From Deltaproteobacteria bacterium (GTDB taxonomy: Bacteria > Desulfobacterota > Desulfarculia > Adiutricales > Adiutricaceae), in the NCBI GenBank assembly GCA_031263485.1, contig JAISFS010000049.1, positions 1 to 56,863 of the forward strand: 56,863 bases of DNA. Direction: 5' to 3'. A program made the position numbers and the translations under genes. The notes below the pieces were generated by a model. The model had not been told where the DNA came from, made no database searches, and worked only from the letters and a program-made list of their open reading frames with translations. Below are positions 1 to 9,520 of the stretch, piece after piece (the first letter of the stretch is position 1; every line of letters starts with the position of its first letter).

Positions 1-1571
1 GTTCCCCTTCCGGTTTTTGTAAGGCTTCCCGTGCCGGTTATGGCTCCGCCGAAACTGCCGCTCTGAACCGTGAGCCCGTCCGAATTGACGATATCGCCGG
101 AACCGTTGAGCGCGGACAAGGCGCGGGACTCGCCCCCTGTTTCATATGACGCGCCGCTCTCAACCGTCAGATCAGTATTGTTCGCGATCCTCCCCACAAG
201 AGTCCCAACGCTTACGGTCGTGCCGCCGGAGTAAGTGTTGGCGCCGGCAAGGGTAAGCGTGCCCCCGCCGCCTTTAGTGAGGGATCCCGTGCCAGAAATG
301 ATGCCGCCGTACATGACAGCGTCGGAACGATTAAAGACCAGACTGGCATTGGTCTCTATATCGCCGGTTATGCTCCCGACAGTTCCGTCGTTTCCTATCT
401 CAAGAATCCCGTCGCTCACGGTCGTGCCGCCGGAGTAAGTGTTGGCGCCGACAAGGGTTAGCGTGCCCCCGCCGTCTTTAGTGAGGGATCCCGTGCCAGA
501 AATGATGTCGCCGTAAGTGACAGCGTCGGAACGGTTAAAGACCAGACTGGCATTGATCTCTATATCGATATCGCCGGTTATGATCCCGCTATTTCCGCCG
601 TTCCCAATCCCAAGAGTCCCTTCGCTCACGGTCGTGCCGCCGTAGTAAGTGTTGGTGCCGGTAAGGGTAAGCGTGCCCGACCCCGTTTTGGTGAGGGATC
701 CGCTACCTTGGATGGTGCCTTTGAAATTCACGGAATAGGAATCGGTATTCAGGGTGACGCCTGCCTTGTCGCTCCCGGTGGGTGTGGTATCCAGTGTCGT
801 GATGTCGGCAGTCCCGTTGTAACCGAAATTCACGAACTGAAAATTGTTGGCTCTGTACAGGACCACTGAACTGTTCATGTTCAGCGTGTTGCCAGAAAAT
901 GAATCTCCTGCCGTTCCAAATGTTGTTTCGGTAACCCCTCCCCTGATAGAGGCGTTAGGATCGAAATCTCCTCCGTTGACATTTATCGTGTTTCCGGTGG
1001 CAATCGCGGTCCCGAGATAGGAATAAGCATTCCCTCCGATGATAATGATATCGCCGATTGTGCCGCTCTCAATGGTAATAGTATTATTCAGGGCGTTTAC
1101 GTTGCCGGAGTCGAAAGCTCTGGCATACCCTCCCCATATCCCCCCTCCCGATATCCCTTCTGATGTTCCTCCGTCTATGACAACACTGTTTTGTGAAGCT
1201 TCGGCACCCCCCGTAAGGCTAACGGCTTGCCCGCCACGGATGACGCTATTGACAATGCCTTGGACCGTAACCTTGTTATCCGAAACACTAACATCTGATG
1301 ACGTATAATAGTACGCACCGAAAGCATTATGCACTTTCCCTGAACTTTCAATGATCAGATGATTTTCGGTGGGATCACGGGTATAATCTATTCCGGAATC
1401 ATCTGAACTGTTGCCGTAAAAGTCGACGTTACTGTTGTCAGTGTCTACAGTCACAATGTGGCTGTAATCGGCAAAAACTGGAAACAGTTGCGCCAGAAGA
1501 CAAGTGATGAAAACGGACAAAGCCGGAATAATGATGCCGGAACGGGTCCGGATTGCGGTAGCTGGCGTCAT
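1..1571 (-). CDS. Autotransporter-type passenger protein, 3' end outside the window
   Basis: An open frame of 523 codons starts with ATG at 1571 and runs off the left edge without a stop. The first 35 or so residues form a signal peptide: basic residues, then a hydrophobic stretch, then a likely cut after VFA. The mature part is rich in Gly, Ser, Thr and Asn and carries the motifs GSGSLTK, GGTLTL and NTYSGGTTVS several times. These are typical of autotransporter-associated beta-strand repeats, which form a beta-helix exported through a C-terminal barrel. Neither the barrel nor the end of the passenger is visible here. The passenger repeats are also near-identical as DNA (214-417 and 418-627, part of a third from 628). 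The family assignment is firm at motif level; adhesin or enzyme function cannot be told. No clear ribosome site was seen. Confidence 0.85.
   Translation of the reverse strand, partial: MTPATAIRTRSGIIIPALSVFITCLLAQLFPVFADYSHIVTVDTDNSNVDFYGNSSDDSGIDYTRDPTENHLIIESSGKVHNAFGAYYYTSSDVSVSDNKVTVQGIVNSVIRGGQAVSLTGGAEASQNSVVIDGGTSEGISGGGIWGGYARAFDSGNVNALNNTITIESGTIGDIIIIGGNAYSYLGTAIATGNTINVNGGDFDPNASIRGGVTETTFGTAGDSFSGNTLNMNSSVVLYRANNFQFVNFGYNGTADITTLDTTPTGSDKAGVTLNTDSYSVNFKGTIQGSGSLTKTGSGTLTLTGTNTYYGGTTVSEGTLGIGNGGNSGIITGDIDIEINASLVFNRSDAVTYGDIISGTGSLTKDGGGTLTLVGANTYSGGTTVSDGILEIGNDGTVGSITGDIETNASLVFNRSDAVMYGGIISGTGSLTKGGGGTLTLAGANTYSGGTTVSVGTLVGRIANNTDLTVESGASYETGGESRALSALNGSGDIVNSDGLTVQSGSFGGAITGTGSLTKTGRG
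214..700 (-). repeat. Tandem repeat of about 204-210 bp inside the autotransporter gene
   Basis: The string ACGGTCGTGCCGCCG recurs at 214, 418 and 628, giving units of 204 and 210 bp with long matching stretches between them. Each unit encodes one passenger repeat of about 70 residues. Such repeats can expand or contract by recombination and are prone to assembly collapse. Confidence 0.8.
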
Positions 1572-2371
1572 GGTGTGGTGTCAACTTTAAGAATCACTGG
1601 CGAACAGCGAAGAAAGCGTCCGTTCGCCAGCCTGAGGTGGCTAGAGCAACAACACTGAAATGCACAGCTCGCTTTTGGGAGGAGGAGTCATTGCGGCGCA
1701 TCCAGAGCAAGCTGAGGCGTCCGGGAAAACGGGCAGGCAACTCTCGGGCTAGTTGCGGCGTCGCGGTGCCCTGTCCGGGCTTACGGTTCGGGGAACCAGC
1801 TGCGTTTTCGTTTCAGTATGTTAGCCCTCGGCGTCCACCGAGTCAAGTTGAAATGGAATTGTATCTGGTAACCGTTCACGGCTTATTTTTGATACAATCA
1901 AAGACAAGGCAATTAAATGCCAGTCCCACATATGGGGGCTATCAAAACAGCTGTCTTTTTTACACCTCTCGCGGCATCGTCGGCTCCTGGTACCGGGGTT
2001 GCCTTATGATCGCGTCAAGTGCCTGACTCCGGCCCCCGTTTTCAGACGTTCCAAATTGCCTCCGTATGAGCCTTCACCAAGCTCAAAATACGCTACCCGG
2101 ATCCCCTGAAACGAGAATGGCCAAGGATGTGGTTTTTTTCGGCGGAACCAGATTCCGCCGTCCCTCAGCCTCTCGAAGAAACAGCTCTCCCCCGGCTTCG
2201 GAATAATAATTTTCCGAAAGTCCCGTTGGCTCAATCCCGACCTGAAAGAACCGAGGTCCTCCGCTCGTGAGCCGTCGCCCTGGCTTCAGATATTCCAGCC
2301 GTTTTCGGCGGCGGGCATGACGACCCTGAGGAGGCTGGCGGGCGGCTTCGCGAGAAGCCGTGAGCCCCTTC
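1572..2371. other. Gene-free stretch upstream of the autotransporter
   Basis: No frame here has convincing codon use or a recognisable product. The region around 1840-1960 is more AT-rich and could hold the autotransporter promoter on the minus strand, but no clean -35/-10 pair was found. A perfect 7-bp hairpin with a GCGA loop (2343-2360) lies just before the intron. Confidence 0.5.
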
Positions 2372-3069
2372 TTGCGTGCCCGGCATGGGCAATGACTTTG
2401 AGGTGAAAGTCCTCTACAGACTTGGCAACGGGAACTGTTAGCCTATGGCAAGGGGAAAGCCGTGAGGCCCAACTGAAAGGAGCCGGAGGCAAACCCTCGG
2501 CCCGACGGACAGAAATCGCATCAGGCGTTCCGGAGCGGACGAGCCTGCATGGCAAAGCAAAGTCCAACACTGCATGAGCGGAGGGGCGTAAACGGGACGG
2601 GTATATGAGGGGAAGGTCATTGTCCTTACCCGGGGAGATCTCCCGGCGGCCATCGGAACATCCGGCTGAACGCAGCCGGCCTCGGGTCCGGCGGCAGGAG
2701 CGGCGCCGCCGCGCTGAACCGGGAGAAGGCGGCAGAGGCCATAGTACCGGGAGCGATAACCGGGAAGGTCCGGACATAAGGCAGTTCATCTCTCTTGAGA
2801 CGGATGCTCTCCGTATGTGGAAAGCAGAATGCCGATAATGGCTGCCCCGGGTAGGATAAGGTCCGGAGAGTACCCGGGGAGCGCGAAGCATGTCGATGAC
2901 CAACGACTGCCTGGAAGGCCGTGGACTGGTCAACATGTCCGGGCTTTTCGCGAAGTTGAGAATCAGAGGGCCAAAGTGATGCAAGATGAACCGCCTTATA
3001 CCGAACGGCATGTACGGTGGTGTTATCCCGAAGTCGGGATAACGCCGCTTATCCCGACTTTCCTATTAT
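2372..3069 (+). mobile_element. Group IIC self-splicing intron without its reverse-transcriptase ORF
   Basis: The 5' part reads TGCGTGCCCGGCATGGGC, followed by GAGGTGAAAGTCCTCTAC and, at about 2487-2530, a GGAGGCAAACCCTCGGCC-type block. These match the domain I core of group IIC introns such as the Oceanobacillus iheyensis intron. Domain V is at about 2985-3023 (GAACCGCCTTATACCGAACG, then TACGGTGGTGT). Domain VI is a perfect 12-bp hairpin, 3031-3060, with loop CGCCGC. The usual domain IV ORF for a maturase/reverse transcriptase is missing: only about 200 bp lie between the domain IV entry and domain V. Splicing would need a maturase from elsewhere or be self-catalysed. The hairpin 12 nt upstream fits the class IIC habit of inserting after terminator-like stems. 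Exact ends are uncertain by a few bases. Confidence 0.85.
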
Positions 3070-3227
3070 CCCGACTTTTTCACCAGCAACATATGAGAAA
3101 GATACTTCCTGCAAATTGGATTCTCGGCCTCGTCCTTCAGGGGAACGCTGTCGTGCCGGACGGCCCTTGTCTTTCTTTTCGGCGTTGAAGGCTTCGGGCC
3201 CTCCCCCTTCCTCCCGTCCGGGTCGCC

Positions 3228-3847
3228 CTAACCTTCGGGGACGTCCCGGAAAGGCTTGACCACATCGTACCTCCTCCGGGCGGCCTCCCGCCTCATCTCG
3301 GCCTCCCGCTCCCTCATCGCCCTGTACTCCTCGTCCGCCCGCGCTCGCCCTTCAGGTCGACGGTCCGTCCCTGATTCACCGGGGAGGGCAGGGGATCCCC
3401 CTTGCAGGCGGCTTTCAGGGCATCCACGATCCACTTGGGCTGGTCCATTTTCTTGAGCTTCAGCATACCCAGGATTGACAGGAAAACCTCCGAAAACTGA
3501 GGACGCTCAGGCTTCGGGAAAGAAGCCGATCTTTTTCCAGATGACGAGCCCCCGCTGCCCCTGCTCGGCCGGTTATGCGAGGTTTCGCATAAGTCGCGGA
3601 ACGCGCACGCCGAAGCTATGTCATAGGGCACCACATAAGCTTCTGTTCCCAAAGCGTCAGCGGGAACTGCTATCTGGAGGTCTGCTATTCGATCCTGTAA
3701 ACGGTAAAACTCCGCGCCAAGGAGCTGGAACTCGCCGAGATGCATTTGAAGAAATTCCTGAAGGTATCCATGATGTGTTCGCAAAAAGTATCGAGACAGT
3801 AACATGCATCTCCGCCACACGGCCTCCGGATTCGCGGCGCCCCACAA
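3228..3847 (-). pseudogene. Possible frameshifted gene, unrecognised product
   Basis: A 177-codon frame (3314-3847) breaks after LKGE near 3350. The sense then continues in another frame as RARADEEYRAMRERE down to a stop at 3228, a charged helical tail. Joined, they give a protein of about 200 residues with a helical N-terminal part and a basic C-terminus. The family is not recognised, and no ribosome site supports the start. Because the surroundings look decayed, this may be a remnant of a longer gene whose 5' part is gone, or an artefact of high-GC reading frames. Confidence 0.35.
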
Positions 3848-5125
3848 TGGCCTCCGGGGGTCGCCTCCCCCTCACGGTCCCCGGACCGGCGCCTCCGCGC
3901 AATGGCTCCGGGCGTCAGCCCCCGAGCCGATGGGTCCTTGCAACGGCTCCCGGCCCTGCGGTTCAGTACATCGGAACCCGGATGGCTGAGTAAGTTGCGG
4001 GTGGTGGCGGGTAGGTCTCCCCCCTTCTTAAGGATATTATTCTTTTTTGCTAACGCATCATCCATGCACGGGACGGCCAGGGGACAATCCGGCTCCGACT
4101 CTCCGGAATTCAAGACGTCCGGCTTCTCCGCCCCGACACTCGTTGCGCTACCGCTCGGCTTGCCAACGGTCGCGTACTCGCCGGAAGGATTGACCCCCCT
4201 GAGGGTACGGATAGCGTCGCGTGCCTCGGCTGCACAGGCAGGCATGAATCGATGACGGCCCCTTTCCGATTCGCCTCCGCGGCCCCTGAGGATATGGCTT
4301 CCCCGACCGATCCTCCCGACGCGCCTGCCGCCACCGCATCCGCGATAGGAGCAACGGCGTCCTAGTCGGGACCGGGGATGCGGCAAGCACGTCCTGCCGT
4401 CCCCGGAGGAGACCTGAAATTCCGGGACCGTCGAGGCCGCTCAAGGCAAAGGGTTCCTGATTTCCGACGCCTGGACGCCCGGTCTTCCTCCCGCTGATCT
4501 CAGGTCGAAGGCAGATTGCCCTGCGGCCTTACCAATCGCCGTCCCCACAGGGAACGACCGTGAGTCTGAAAGGCCTGCCTGCCGGGTAATCCTTCCTGTC
4601 CCTGACTGTCAGCCCTCAGTCGCCGTCCACGCGACCCGTGACACTGGCCGTCCGAGACCATCAACGAGCTTCCGGAATATCAGCCCCGAACCTGTCGCGC
4701 ATCATCCCCCGATGCCGGAGGAACCTCCTCATGCGGGCGGCGACTTGTCGCCTGAACCTCGCGAGCGTCGCGAAGCGGAGGGGCTACGTCGACCGCGGAA
4801 CGCTTTCCAGTACCAGGTCCGAAGCGGAGGGCCTTGCGCCGTCGAGGGCCGCCGTTCCCTGCAGACCGGACGATCACGGCAATCCCTTCAGCAGCGGCTT
4901 AGCCGCGGCAACAACGATTCGCCACTTCCGCCTTTCCGTCAAGTCTTCACCCTCCCAGGCCATCTCCATCCTTGCGCGACGCCCCGCCGCAACTCCGGCT
5001 TCGGCCTTCTCCCGCCCTCTTCACCGCGAAAGACGATGCGATTCAGTACGAAGGCTCCAGCCGGTACGGAACCTTGGCTATGCCATGTCCTAAATTCCGA
5101 ATCGGCGCCGGCATCCTCGCAACCC
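3848..5125. other. Gene-free stretch before the first A-B-C operon
   Basis: All long frames here are typical GC-rich artefacts (Arg/Pro/Ser-rich, both strands open). No protein family, RNA or repeat array is recognised. The only supported element is the promoter at its right edge. Confidence 0.5.
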
Positions 5126-5154
5126 TTGACAAACCTGCCATCTGGCCTTATCGT
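5126..5154 (+). promoter_or_regulatory. Sigma70-like promoter of the first A-B-C operon
   Basis: TTGACA at 5126-5131, a 17-bp spacer, and TATCGT at 5149-5154. The -10 lies 104 nt before the A1 start codon. The second operon has a TTGACA/TATTTT pair at almost the same distance (102 nt), which supports both calls. The leader would be about 90 nt. Confidence 0.6.
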
Positions 5155-5252
5155 TTTCTTCGCCGACAACCTTCTTTCCGCCGCCCTCGCCCATCGGCGC
5201 CCACCGGAGGCCGCTATGCGCCGTCCGGCGGCGCGGCGAAGGGACTGGTGGA

Positions 5253-8200
5253 ATGGGACACGGAACCGTTGACGAGAAAGCGGCGCTGGCGGCCTTCTGC
5301 AACGTGAACTTCCTGTGGGTGGACACCCTCAGGGACGCACGGGAGGCTATGCGGCTCGACATCCCCGAGGTCAACGCGGGGGCGAGGGAGACCCTCGCCT
5401 GGGAGGTGCGGAAGCTCAAGGGCTCAGGCGCGGGGCCATCCGCGCTGGTGAAACCGGTCATCGGGAACGCCGGGGCCGGCAAGACCCACCTCCTCAACAG
5501 CCTTCGCGAGCTCACGGTGAGGGAAGGCGGATACTTCATACCGGCCGATCTCACGAACATCGTACAGTTCCACGCGACCGTGAATTCCGCGGCCATGGAC
5601 GCGCTCAAGGGACCGGCAGGCGGCGGAAGACAGCCTCTGGCCGCGCTCCTGGATAATATCCTTGCGGAAGCCGGAGCCGGAGGAATCCTACTCGAAGCCG
5701 ACGAGGACGGCATGCCCCGCGTCCCGCCGGAGGAGCTCAGATCGGCGTGCCAGGCCGCCCGCCTGGGACTCAACAGGAGACACAGGCGCGAGGCCGGGAA
5801 GCACGATACCGTCCTCAAGGATGTCTTCTCCCTCGCCTCGGCCGACATGGACGAGCAGTCCCGCGCGACCGCCAGGCTCATCGGCGACCCCGCCACGCTC
5901 CCCGGGCTCTCATGGCTGATGTCGCTGAACGGCGGCTTCTCCGTGCTCGCGATGGACCAGCTGGACGCCGTGGTCGCGGGCCACATGGCGGACCCTTCCA
6001 ACGCGGCGCGCCAGGCCCTGATCCAGAACCTCAGCAAGAACCTGGCCGGGCTGCACTCCTCCCTGACCCGGACGCTCCCGGTGTTGAGCATCGTACATGA
6101 GGTCTGGGACTTCTTGAAAAAGTACGGCCAGAGGCCCGCGATCGACCGCTTCAACACCCCCTGCGTCCTTACCGCCTTAAACGATCCCGCCGTCATCGCC
6201 AAGATCGCCGCCCGGCGGCTTGCCGAGGCATACGGCAAGGCTGGCTTCCGGCCGCCCTACCCATCCTGGCCCTTCCCGGAGGCATTCTGCGAAAGCCTCA
6301 AGGGCGGCTACACCCGGGACGTCCTCTACGCCTGCGACAAGTACATAGAGACTTGCAGGGCAGACAACAGGGCCGATGAGTGGCCGGGAGGGAGCGCCGC
6401 CGTCAATGTCCGCGAGGATCCGGAACTGGCCGAGGCCGACCGGGCCTTCGAGGAGGCCCGGGCCCGGGTCCCCCCTCTGGCCGATTGGCGCGCCGAGCAG
6501 GCATTCTGGGACGAGGCGCTCAAGGCATACGCGGAGTGCTTCGCGGTCGAGGCGGGGCAGGCGGCCATGGATGCCGGGCTGGCCCTGGGCTTTTCCGGCG
6601 GCGGCCGGGACCGCAACAGGTATGTGTACCTGACGGCCTCAGCCCCGGCGCGGAAGCCGAGCCTCACCGTGTGCGCGGTCTTCCAGCCCCACCAGACTGT
6701 ATACTGCGAGCGCCTTGACGAGGCCCTGATCAAGTCCGGGGCCGACCCGAATTTCCCAGAAAGGCGGCTCGTAGTGGTCCGCACCGGCCCCAAGCCCGGG
6801 AAAAACACCGGGTCGATGCGGGCCTACCTCCGCCTCGTCGGAGCCGGGGCCAGGATGGCCGAGCCAACCGGCATCGACGTCTCCGAACTCATGGGCATCA
6901 TGGAGGTCAAGAGCCGCCATCCCCTGACCTGGAAGGCCTGGGCGCGGGCCCGCAAGCCAGCCGGACGGACAGCTCTCCTCAAGGAAGAGCTGGAATGGCT
7001 TCGGGAATCCGGCGGGACCGGCCCCGAAAGCCGCGACCCGCCCGCTACAATGGACGAAATTCCGCGATGGGCAGGAGGAAACGTCAACGCCAAAAGGCCT
7101 CAGTGGGACGAAAACGCCCCTCCGGAGGAGACGCGTCCGGCGCACGGCTACGGCGATCGGGAAACTATGCTTCAGACGCCCGATGACGGCACACGGGAAG
7201 GCACGCCTCAGACGCGCGCCAACGCCGACCGGAAAGCGCCGCTTAAGGCGGACGATAACGGCGCACGGGAAGACTTACCCCTGTCACGCGGAGACTTTGG
7301 CCAGGAAGCGCAACTTCAGGCGCACGAGCATGGACCACGGGAAGGGTCGCCTCAAGCGAGGGGAACCGATTCGCGGAACTTGACTGCGACGGGGGGAGCG
7401 ACCGACGGGGAAAACAGCGATGATGACATAAAGACTTCCGCCCAAGCGTTTCCAGCCGCCGATTCCCTCGGCAACATATGTTTAGGCAACATTGTCCGAG
7501 GCTGGAAGGATCCTCCCGGCGAGCCGGTCCTTATCCCCGCCGAAGACCTGTGCAGACACGTGGCCGTCATGGGATCGTCCGGGTCCGGAAAGACCGTGAT
7601 CGTAAAAAGGATCATCGAGGAAGCGGCGCTCCTCGGCATACCGAGCATAGTCATAGACTGCTCCGGCGATCTCGCGTGCATGTCGCGTCCCTGGCCGGTG
7701 GCTCCCGAAGGTTTCACGGCAGGTGACAGGGCAAAGGCCGAACGGTTCTCCAGGGAAGCCGAGGTCATCGTCTGGACCCCGTTCAGTTCCAACGGAAACC
7801 TCTTCAGGCTTCCCAGGATTCCCGACCTGCGGGCGCTCGCCAACGACAAGGAGGCCATGAACGACGGGCTCAAGACCGGGGTTGAGGCCGTGTTGAGTCT
7901 CCTCCGAAAATCCAAGAATCCCTCTAACCATGTGCTTTCCGCTCTCACGGATGCCTTGCGCTCGATATCCAAGCCCGACAGGGCGACGCCGGGCCCGCGG
8001 GAGCTTTTGCGGGAGCTGAAAATCCTCGCCGAGGCTGACGAGGACGAAAGGGACAGCGCGAAAAGCTTCTACAAGGCCGTAGACACGCTCTTGGACGATT
8101 TCGCGAGCGCGAAGCACCTTGACACAAACTTCGAGGACAACTCGTCCAACGACATAGGCGATCTCCTGGACTCGTCACCCGGCCGGACAAGGGTTTCCGT

Positions 8201-8744
8201 ACTGAACATCTCCAGCGCGTCCCTCGGTCACCAGCAACTTTTCGTGGAGGGGCTGATGACGGCGCTCTTCTCGCGGATGACACGGAAACACCCCCGGAAG
8301 ATAAACGGCCTCGTGGTGATCGACGAGGCCAAGGAGTTCGTTCCCGCTGTGGAGGGGAGCGTCTGCAAGCTCGCCATCCGCCGTTTCGCCTCCATGGCGA
8401 GGAAGTACCACTACGGGCTTATCCTGGCGTCCCAGGAGCTGAAGTCCATGGACAACAGAGCCGTAAACAACTGCAATACCAAGCTCTTCGGGAAGCAGAC
8501 CTCCAACGCCGCGATCGATGCCGCCGAAAAAGGACTTGAGGCCGGAACCGGACTGCGCATGAGCCATCTCCTCACGGGCCAGTTCTACCTGAAAAGCGAC
8601 AGCATCCAAGGGAAGGGGACCGCGCCCGTGAAGGTCAAGACCTCCTGGTGCCTCACGATGCACGGCGACTCCCCCGAGGAGGAGGAGATTCTCGAATACG
8701 CCAGACAGTCGGCAGAACGGCGCGCCCGCCGCTCCGATCCCTGA
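5253..8744 (+). CDS. Gene A, copy 1: ATPase module fused to a HerA/FtsK-like DNA motor
   Basis: This 1163-residue protein has two P-loop modules. The N-terminal module (about 1-590) has Walker A GNAGAGKT at 71-78, a Walker-B-like strand ending DQLD (235-238), and the conserved block PPYPSWPFPEAF near 334. It ends with a KAWARARKPA...LLKEELEWL segment. The linker (about 600-740) is polar and contains seven imperfect 12-residue repeats. The C-terminal module (about 750-1163) has Walker A GSSGSGKT (774-781), Walker B VVIDEAKEF (1021-1029) and the strand GLILASQEL, all typical of HerA/FtsK-superfamily pumping ATPases. Known HerA proteins form hexamers that move along duplex DNA. ATG 5253 follows a GAAGGG-type site and aligns with the second and third copies. 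It is the first gene of an operon with B and C. I know no named system with this fusion; the cellular role is inferred only. Confidence 0.9.
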   Translation: MGHGTVDEKAALAAFCNVNFLWVDTLRDAREAMRLDIPEVNAGARETLAWEVRKLKGSGAGPSALVKPVIGNAGAGKTHLLNSLRELTVREGGYFIPADLTNIVQFHATVNSAAMDALKGPAGGGRQPLAALLDNILAEAGAGGILLEADEDGMPRVPPEELRSACQAARLGLNRRHRREAGKHDTVLKDVFSLASADMDEQSRATARLIGDPATLPGLSWLMSLNGGFSVLAMDQLDAVVAGHMADPSNAARQALIQNLSKNLAGLHSSLTRTLPVLSIVHEVWDFLKKYGQRPAIDRFNTPCVLTALNDPAVIAKIAARRLAEAYGKAGFRPPYPSWPFPEAFCESLKGGYTRDVLYACDKYIETCRADNRADEWPGGSAAVNVREDPELAEADRAFEEARARVPPLADWRAEQAFWDEALKAYAECFAVEAGQAAMDAGLALGFSGGGRDRNRYVYLTASAPARKPSLTVCAVFQPHQTVYCERLDEALIKSGADPNFPERRLVVVRTGPKPGKNTGSMRAYLRLVGAGARMAEPTGIDVSELMGIMEVKSRHPLTWKAWARARKPAGRTALLKEELEWLRESGGTGPESRDPPATMDEIPRWAGGNVNAKRPQWDENAPPEETRPAHGYGDRETMLQTPDDGTREGTPQTRANADRKAPLKADDNGAREDLPLSRGDFGQEAQLQAHEHGPREGSPQARGTDSRNLTATGGATDGENSDDDIKTSAQAFPAADSLGNICLGNIVRGWKDPPGEPVLIPAEDLCRHVAVMGSSGSGKTVIVKRIIEEAALLGIPSIVIDCSGDLACMSRPWPVAPEGFTAGDRAKAERFSREAEVIVWTPFSSNGNLFRLPRIPDLRALANDKEAMNDGLKTGVEAVLSLLRKSKNPSNHVLSALTDALRSISKPDRATPGPRELLRELKILAEADEDERDSAKSFYKAVDTLLDDFASAKHLDTNFEDNSSNDIGDLLDSSPGRTRVSVLNISSASLGHQQLFVEGLMTALFSRMTRKHPRKINGLVVIDEAKEFVPAVEGSVCKLAIRRFASMARKYHYGLILASQELKSMDNRAVNNCNTKLFGKQTSNAAIDAAEKGLEAGTGLRMSHLLTGQFYLKSDSIQGKGTAPVKVKTSWCLTMHGDSPEEEEILEYARQSAERRARRSDP
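7155..7382 (+). repeat. 36-bp in-frame tandem repeats encoding the A1 linker
   Basis: Six to seven imperfect 36-bp units encode 12-residue repeats such as DRETMLQTPDDG, TREGTPQTRANA and DRKAPLKADDNG. The reading frame is kept in every unit. The array is absent from the A gene of the second copy, whose linker is shorter and Pro-rich. Confidence 0.8.
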
Positions 8745-8791
8745 ATCACCGCCTCAAAGACTCCGGCCCGGAAGGCCGCAAGGAATCCCGC

Positions 8792-9520
8792 ATGACCCAG
8801 GACCTGAAGCCGATGGAGACGCTCCTGACGCTGGATCTCCTCTCGCGAGGGGGAGAATCATTCCTCAAGGACTTCGATGGCTCGCCCTATGACCTCGCTT
8901 TCAGGAAACAGCTGTCGACTCTAGGGCTAATCACCGAGACGAAGAGGCGTTACCCCGTCGCGCCTGGCGAGAAACCCGTGCGCCCCCTCATCTTCCTGAC
9001 CCTGACCGACAAGGGCTGGAGCCACGTGGAATCGCTGATGCATTCCCCCTCGATCACGCTGCCGCCCAAGTCCACGAAATGCGCTCCGGTAATGTCGAGA
9101 CTCTTGCGCCACGTAGGGTCATTCATGGACCGTAACGACTTCACTATCAGCGAAATGTTCGGTGAGCCGCTGGTGGGCGACGACACACGCACGCCAGAAC
9201 CGAATCGGGAACCACTCTACGATCCCGCCCAAGAACCGTTTCCCGGACTGGTCCCCGGACCCGACGACTTTTTCCGCAGGCTCCAGTCCCTGTCCAGGGA
9301 ACACTCCTCGCACGGAGGCGCAATAAAGATCACGGACATCAAGAGACTGTGCCGTGACGTCCCCCGCGACGCCGTGGACAGGCTCCTCATCGATCTCCAG
9401 AACCAGGGCCGCATCGCGCTGTACACCCACATCTCCAAGGAATTCGAGACCGAGGAGGACCGGACGGACGCGGTAATCGTCGCCGGCCAGCCCAGGCATT
9501 TCCTGTACTTCACGAGATGA
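8792..9520 (+). CDS. Gene B, copy 1: small protein with two likely winged-helix domains
   Basis: A 242-residue protein starting at ATG 8792 after an AAGGA site, 47 nt behind A1. A longer frame opens upstream, but its extra residues overlap A1 and have no match in copy 2. The N-terminal part (METLLTLDLLSRGG to about residue 80, with IFLTLTDKGW) reads like a MarR-type winged helix. A Pro/Asp-rich linker follows, then a second helix-turn-helix-like part (VDRLLIDLQNQGRIALY) and a conserved tail ending QPRHFLYFTR. It shares the LDLLSRGG, LTLTD and DRLL motifs with B2. It probably binds DNA or bridges the ATPases A and C. This is inference; no catalytic residues are apparent. Its stop overlaps the C start as ATGA, implying translational coupling. 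Confidence 0.85.
   Translation: MTQDLKPMETLLTLDLLSRGGESFLKDFDGSPYDLAFRKQLSTLGLITETKRRYPVAPGEKPVRPLIFLTLTDKGWSHVESLMHSPSITLPPKSTKCAPVMSRLLRHVGSFMDRNDFTISEMFGEPLVGDDTRTPEPNREPLYDPAQEPFPGLVPGPDDFFRRLQSLSREHSSHGGAIKITDIKRLCRDVPRDAVDRLLIDLQNQGRIALYTHISKEFETEEDRTDAVIVAGQPRHFLYFTR

Noticed and set aside
5090-6238. 382-codon minus-strand frame overlapping the start of A1
   Set aside because: Antisense shadow of the conserved ATPase module; Ser/Arg-rich, no domains.
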